A stretch of DNA of 64,000 nt from assembly GCF_052065695.1 (NCBI RefSeq), contig NZ_JBQHTM010000011.1, forward strand, positions 1 to 64,000. The letters are read 5' to 3'. Of the stretch, positions 60,840 through 64,000 are shown one piece after another (position 1 is the stretch's first letter; each line of letters starts with the position of its first letter). This stretch comes from Intestinimonas sp052065695 (GTDB taxonomy: Bacteria > Bacillota > Clostridia > Oscillospirales > Oscillospiraceae). The translations under genes and the position numbers were made by a program. The notes beneath the pieces were generated by a model. It had not been told where the DNA came from, searched no databases, and was given only the letters and a program-made list of their open reading frames with translations.

Positions 60840-61774
60840 CTGGCGCCTCCCATGGTCAGGGCCCGGTGGGTCAGCACCGCCACCCCCAGGGCGTTGTCGG
60901 CGGAGCAGACCGGCGGGGCGAACACGGCGTCAGACAGGACATCCCGCAGCAGGCTGTTGGAGGCCACGCCGCCGGAGCACAGCACCGGCAGGCCGGGATA
61001 CCGCTCCAGGGCCCGGTCGGTAACCCGGCGGATGGTCCGGGCCACGGTGGCCACGGCGAACCGGGCCACATCGGCCGCGGGCGCTCCGGACACCGCCATG
61101 TCCTTTACCTTGTTCTCCATACCGGAGAGAGAAAATGTAAGGTTATTAAGCTTTACGGCGAAGCCAGGGACCGGCTTTCCCTCCCGGCTCAGGGCGTCCA
61201 GGGCCTTCCCCGCCGGGAAGTCCAGACCCAGGGCCACACCGGTGCGGTCAATGAGCTGCCCGGCGGAGATGTCGCTGGTGCCGCCGATCTTCCGGGGCAG
61301 GACCCCGGTCCCGTCCGGCTCCACGTACAGCAGCTCGGTGGTACCGCCGGAGAGATGCCAAGCCAAAAGGGGCTTGTCCAGCAGCTCCAGCCGCCCGGCC
61401 CCCCAGGCCACGGCGGCGATGTGCCCCTGCTGGTGGGCGCAGGGGAAGAAGGGCACCCCCAGGGTGTCCGCCAGGATGCGCCCGGCGGTCTCCCCCGCCA
61501 GGAAGCAGGGCATATAGGAGCCCTCCACCCATCTGGGTTTGATGCTGGCCCCCACGGCGGCAATCCCCTCCAGCCGTCCCTCCGCCCGGAGCCGGTCGAA
61601 GAGCTCGGGCAGGCGCTTCACATGCTGGAAGAGGGCGTCGCTCTGGCGGAGGCCCAGGCTCCCCGACTCCACGTCCAGCAGGCGGCCCAGCTGGTAGCCG
61701 TCCGCGCCGTCAAAGAGGGCCGTGGAGGTGGTGTAGTTGCTGGTGTCCAGCCCCAGGCAGCGCTTGGCGGTCAC
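60836..61774 (-). CDS. Kae1/TsaD-like paralogue (peptidase M22 family)
   Basis: A 312-residue ASKHA-fold protein. LGLDTSNYTTSTAL is the N-terminal phosphate loop; CAHQQGH keeps the HxxxH metal pair. LSGGTTELLYVE replaces the SGGHT of true TsaD, changing His to Thr, and CSGGVASNSLLR is near the C-terminus. It is probably not the essential t6A enzyme but a clade found between nusB and xseA in Clostridia. Its role is unknown. It overlaps nusB and xseA by four bases each. Confidence 0.8.
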   Translation of the reverse strand: MTAKRCLGLDTSNYTTSTALFDGADGYQLGRLLDVESGSLGLRQSDALFQHVKRLPELFDRLRAEGRLEGIAAVGASIKPRWVEGSYMPCFLAGETAGRILADTLGVPFFPCAHQQGHIAAVAWGAGRLELLDKPLLAWHLSGGTTELLYVEPDGTGVLPRKIGGTSDISAGQLIDRTGVALGLDFPAGKALDALSREGKPVPGFAVKLNNLTFSLSGMENKVKDMAVSGAPAADVARFAVATVARTIRRVTDRALERYPGLPVLCSGGVASNSLLRDVLSDAVFAPPVCSADNALGVAVLTHRALTMGGAR

Positions 61775-62265
61775 TGCTCGTCCTCCATCTGCGGCTGGAC
61801 GGGAGCGTCAGCCCGCTCCGGGGGCAGCTCGCCCCGAACAAAGGCGCCCAGGATGCCGTTGATAAAGGAGGCGGTCTCCTGGGTCTCGTAGTGCTTGGAG
61901 AGCTCCACGGCCTCGTTGATGGCCGCCGCCGGGGGGATGTCGGGCATATACAGGATCTCATACATGGCCACCCGCATCACCGCCGCCGCCATGCGGGAAA
62001 TCCGGGAAAAGGACCAGCCGATGGCGTATTTGGAGATGTAGCCGTCCAGCTCAGCGCCGTGCTCGTAGACCCCCTTCACCAGGGCCTGGATGTACTGGCG
62101 CTGCTTCTCGTTGGGGAACTCCTGGTACAGAGGATCCTCCTCACTGAGCTGCTGGAAGTTCTCTCGGGTCAGAGATTCTTTGAGCAGCTCGTCTGCGCTC
62201 TCGTTGGAAAAGCCCAGCGCAAAGGCCAGATGGACTGCGATCTCCCGGGCGTTGCTCCTGATCAT
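61771..62265 (-). CDS. nusB: Transcription antitermination factor NusB
   Basis: Component of the rRNA antitermination complex. It has 164 residues, all-helical. Blocks REIAVHLAFALGF at the start and MRVAMYEILYMPDIPPAAAINEAVELSKHY near 97-126 (normally LRLALYELLY...AINEAVELAKKY) are typical. An extra 20-residue acidic tail follows the family core. Start follows GGGAGG. Confidence 0.93.
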   Translation of the reverse strand: MIRSNAREIAVHLAFALGFSNESADELLKESLTRENFQQLSEEDPLYQEFPNEKQRQYIQALVKGVYEHGAELDGYISKYAIGWSFSRISRMAAAVMRVAMYEILYMPDIPPAAAINEAVELSKHYETQETASFINGILGAFVRGELPPERADAPVQPQMEDEQ

Positions 62266-62372
62266 GGTCGGTTCCTCCCAAAATTCTCTTTCTGATTCTG
62301 ATGAATATGATGTATATTCATTATATACAGTTTTCTACGGAAAATAAACCCCTAATTTCCCGCCCAAAGCGG

Positions 62373-62417
62373 CAAAAAGAGCATTGAGCGCATACCGGAG
62401 ATGGCTCAATGCTCTTT
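62373..62417 (-). terminator. Terminator after asp23
   Basis: AGAGCATTGAGC pairs with GCTCAATGCTCT, then TTTTTG on the minus strand. It separates asp23 from the nusB cluster, although readthrough may occur. Confidence 0.9.
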
Positions 62418-62431
62418 GAGGGCAATACAAT

Positions 62432-62818
62432 TTACGGAGCCTTTTTGGGCTCTTTCTCAAAGACCACGCCGCCCACGTTCACGTTGACAGCGGCGACCGT
62501 CAGGCCGCTTGTAGCTTCGACGCTTCCGGCGACTGCTTCCTGCACCGCCCGGGCCACGTCGGGGATGGTGTAGCCATACTTCACCAGGATACTCAGATCC
62601 ACCGTGACATTTCCATCCTCCACCTGGATATGAATGCCGCGGCTCAGATTCTTCTTGCCCAGCAGCTCGGCCAGATCGGTGCCCAGGTTGGCAGCTAGAC
62701 CTCCGATGCCCTCCACCTCCAGTACGGCGGCGGCAGCGATCACCGCCAGGACTTCTTCCGATATATGGATGCTTCCCAGCTCGTCGGACCGGGAAACATA
62801 TTCCTTACCTTCTCCCAC
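62432..62818 (-). CDS. Asp23/Gls24 family protein
   Basis: About 128 residues. The Asp23 core is visible: GSIHISEEVLAVIAAAAVLEVEGIGGLAANLG, then ILVKYGYTIPDVARAVQEAVAGSVEATSGL. Relatives are abundant membrane-associated stress proteins; in Clostridia one copy sits before nusB. The GTG at 62818 is ten bases after AGGAG; a GTG at 62827 is one base after it. Confidence 0.9.
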   Translation of the reverse strand: MGEGKEYVSRSDELGSIHISEEVLAVIAAAAVLEVEGIGGLAANLGTDLAELLGKKNLSRGIHIQVEDGNVTVDLSILVKYGYTIPDVARAVQEAVAGSVEATSGLTVAAVNVNVGGVVFEKEPKKAP

Positions 62819-62892
62819 AGTGGTCACGCTCCTTTTACGATTTGAGTGTATTTTACCACAACGGTCGCGGATTTACAATCTGATTTTTAGAA

Positions 62893-62922
62893 AAGGGCGG
62901 ATGCCTGCGCATCCGCCCTTTG
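62893..62922 (-). terminator. Terminator of the spoIIIA operon
   Basis: GGGCGGATG pairs with CATCCGCCC, followed on the minus strand by TTTTC, just past spoIIIAH. Confidence 0.88.
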
Positions 62923-62926
62923 TGGT

Positions 62927-63517
62927 TCAGCTGGCCTCGATAATCTTGATCTGGCTGGCGGAGAGTCCGGTCTCCTCCATGACGATCTCGCTGATCTTGG
63001 CCGTATCCGTCTGGGAAAGGGGTTGGGCGTTGTTGGAGACCACCACACTGATGCTGTCCTCACTGAGGAAGGCCACGCAATCGGCGTACCCCTTGGCAGT
63101 GACCAGATTCTCGATGTTGGCCTCGGCCAGGGTAAAGGCGGCCATGGACTGGATGGCCTCATTGGCCTGGTCCACGGAGGCCTGGTCGGCCTTCTCATCG
63201 GCCGCCGCCTCCTGGAGGAGCGACAGAGCGCTGTCCCTGGCCTGCTGCCGGTTGAGGCGGGCACTGTCGAAGTAGCTGCTCGAGTTCTCCCCCGATGCCG
63301 CAGCCTCCTCGTCGCCGGACACGGTGGACACCGGCGCTGTCTCGGCAAGCAGCGGGTCCTCCGCCTGGCCACCCACTAGGGCCGCCTCTCCCAGCACCTT
63401 CCCCGTGTCGGTGGAGCCCTCCATGCCCTCCTGGCTGTAGGACCAGTTGAGATAGACCGCCGCGCATACGAAGAGTACGATGGCGGCCACCACCGCGTTC
63501 CGTTTCCAAAGTTTCAT
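62927..63517 (-). CDS. spoIIIAH: Stage III sporulation protein AH
   Basis: Mother-cell half of the SpoIIIAH-SpoIIQ channel across the two membranes of the engulfed forespore. It has 196 residues: a transmembrane segment at about 8-25, a low-complexity acidic linker to about 100, and a C-terminal YscJ/FliF-like domain ending ISEIVMEETGLSASQIKIIEAS. It follows spoIIIAG by 15 bases and ends the spoIIIA operon at a terminator. Confidence 0.9.
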   Translation of the reverse strand: MKLWKRNAVVAAIVLFVCAAVYLNWSYSQEGMEGSTDTGKVLGEAALVGGQAEDPLLAETAPVSTVSGDEEAAASGENSSSYFDSARLNRQQARDSALSLLQEAAADEKADQASVDQANEAIQSMAAFTLAEANIENLVTAKGYADCVAFLSEDSISVVVSNNAQPLSQTDTAKISEIVMEETGLSASQIKIIEAS

Positions 63518-63532
63518 CCTGACGTCTCCTCC

Positions 63533-64000
63533 TTACTTACCTTTACAGATCGAGATCTTATCGGCGCCCAGGCCGGTGAGGTCGGACACCGCCTCCGCCA
63601 GCCGCAGCTGAACCGTAGGGTCGTCCCCGCCGGGACAGACCACCACCGCTCCCTGGAACTGGGGGGCCAGCTGCTGCAGAGCCACCGCCTCCTCCCGGCC
63701 GGACCCGCCGGAGATCACTACAGTGGTCCGCTCCTCCGAGCTGTCCCCGTCCCGGTCCGACACCGCCACATCCTGGGCCAGGACCTGTCGGGCACCGGTA
63801 CGCAGTGTGAGGGCCACCGTCACCTCCCCCGCCCCGTCGATCTTCGAGAGGGTGGTCTCCAGTTTCTCCTCCAGCTCGGAGACGGAAAAGACGATCTCCG
63901 CTGCGCTTTGGGACTCTGTGTCGGCGCTCTGCACTCCCCCGCCCGGTGAGGTCGGCAAAAGCAAAAGCAGTAGCCCCGCCAACAGGATCAGCAGAATGAA
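63533..64000 (-). CDS. spoIIIAG: Stage III sporulation protein AG, 5' end cut by window edge
   Basis: The frame is open to base 64000, starting mid-transmembrane (FILLILLAGLLLLLLP). The soluble domain (FSVSELEEKLETTLSKIDGAGEVTVALTL, then DGDSSEERTTVVISGGSGREEAV, and GAVVVCPGGDDPTVQLRLAEAVSDLTGL) is the ring-building motif of SpoIIIAG, which forms the large mother-cell-side ring of the feeding-tube apparatus. spoIIIAH follows. The remaining spoIIIA genes should lie to the right. Confidence 0.9.
   Translation of the reverse strand, partial: FILLILLAGLLLLLLPTSPGGGVQSADTESQSAAEIVFSVSELEEKLETTLSKIDGAGEVTVALTLRTGARQVLAQDVAVSDRDGDSSEERTTVVISGGSGREEAVALQQLAPQFQGAVVVCPGGDDPTVQLRLAEAVSDLTGLGADKISICKGK

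Overview
The window is a stretch of a high-GC Clostridia (Firmicutes) chromosome, probably Oscillospiraceae of the Flavonifractor / Lawsonibacter / Pseudoflavonifractor kind. The reasons are endospore genes (SpoVAD-SpoVAE, SpoIIIAG-SpoIIIAH, a SpoIID-like protein, a spore-coat-type collagen-like protein), two T-box leaders, frequent TTG/GTG starts with strong GGAGG sites, and the gene orders dgt-dnaG-rpoD and nusB-(Kae1-like)-xseAB-ispA-dxs-tlyA-nadK-argR-recN. The genus is inferred from general resemblance, not measured.

Region 1 (1-6783) is one end of an integrative mobilizable element, lower in GC than the rest. Reading outward from the chromosome it holds an XRE regulator facing an excisionase-integrase pair, a MobC-like protein, a RepA-type ATPase, a MobV relaxase with a candidate oriT, a TnpV remnant and tet(W), which runs off the left edge. 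tet(W) keeps the whole attenuation leader (promoter, two short leader ORFs, alternative stems, terminator). The element abuts the 3' end of guaA, a known integration site for tyrosine-recombinase elements such as Tn5801. The far end lies outside the window.

Region 2 (6772-17580) has guaA, carA-carB, a membrane-anchored metallophosphoesterase, a DUF421-DUF4363 pair behind a sigma-G-like promoter, and a secreted 5'-nucleotidase with SLH repeats. Region 3 (17580-23067) has nrdR, a tiny charged protein gene with a structured leader, a collagen-like protein, leuA under a T-box, a Bax-inhibitor-1 family membrane protein and tRNA-Gln.

Region 4 (23068-40630), mostly on the minus strand, has housekeeping genes: a Nudix hydrolase, dgt-dnaG-rpoD, a flavin reductase-like gene with hflX and yigZ, rpmE, addB-addA, guaB, an acyl-ACP thioesterase and a conserved cysteine-rich protein. 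Region 5 (40721-51786) has spoVAD-spoVAE, queA, a SpoIID-like protein, the lysine/DAP operon asd-dapA-dapB with a structured leader, an AI-2E family permease, and a tyrosine T-box operon in which a zinc-ribbon gene and a Nudix gene precede tyrS.

Region 6 (51783-64000) is one long minus-strand cluster: spoIIIAG (cut by the right edge), spoIIIAH, asp23, nusB, a Kae1/TsaD paralogue, xseA, xseB, ispA, a DUF212 protein, dxs, tlyA, nadK, argR, recN and a YcxB-like gene. Many of these genes overlap by 1-8 bases. The least explained items are the Tyr T-box operon layout, the unassigned asd leader, the structured small gene at 18603-18852 and the architecture of the tet(W) element.
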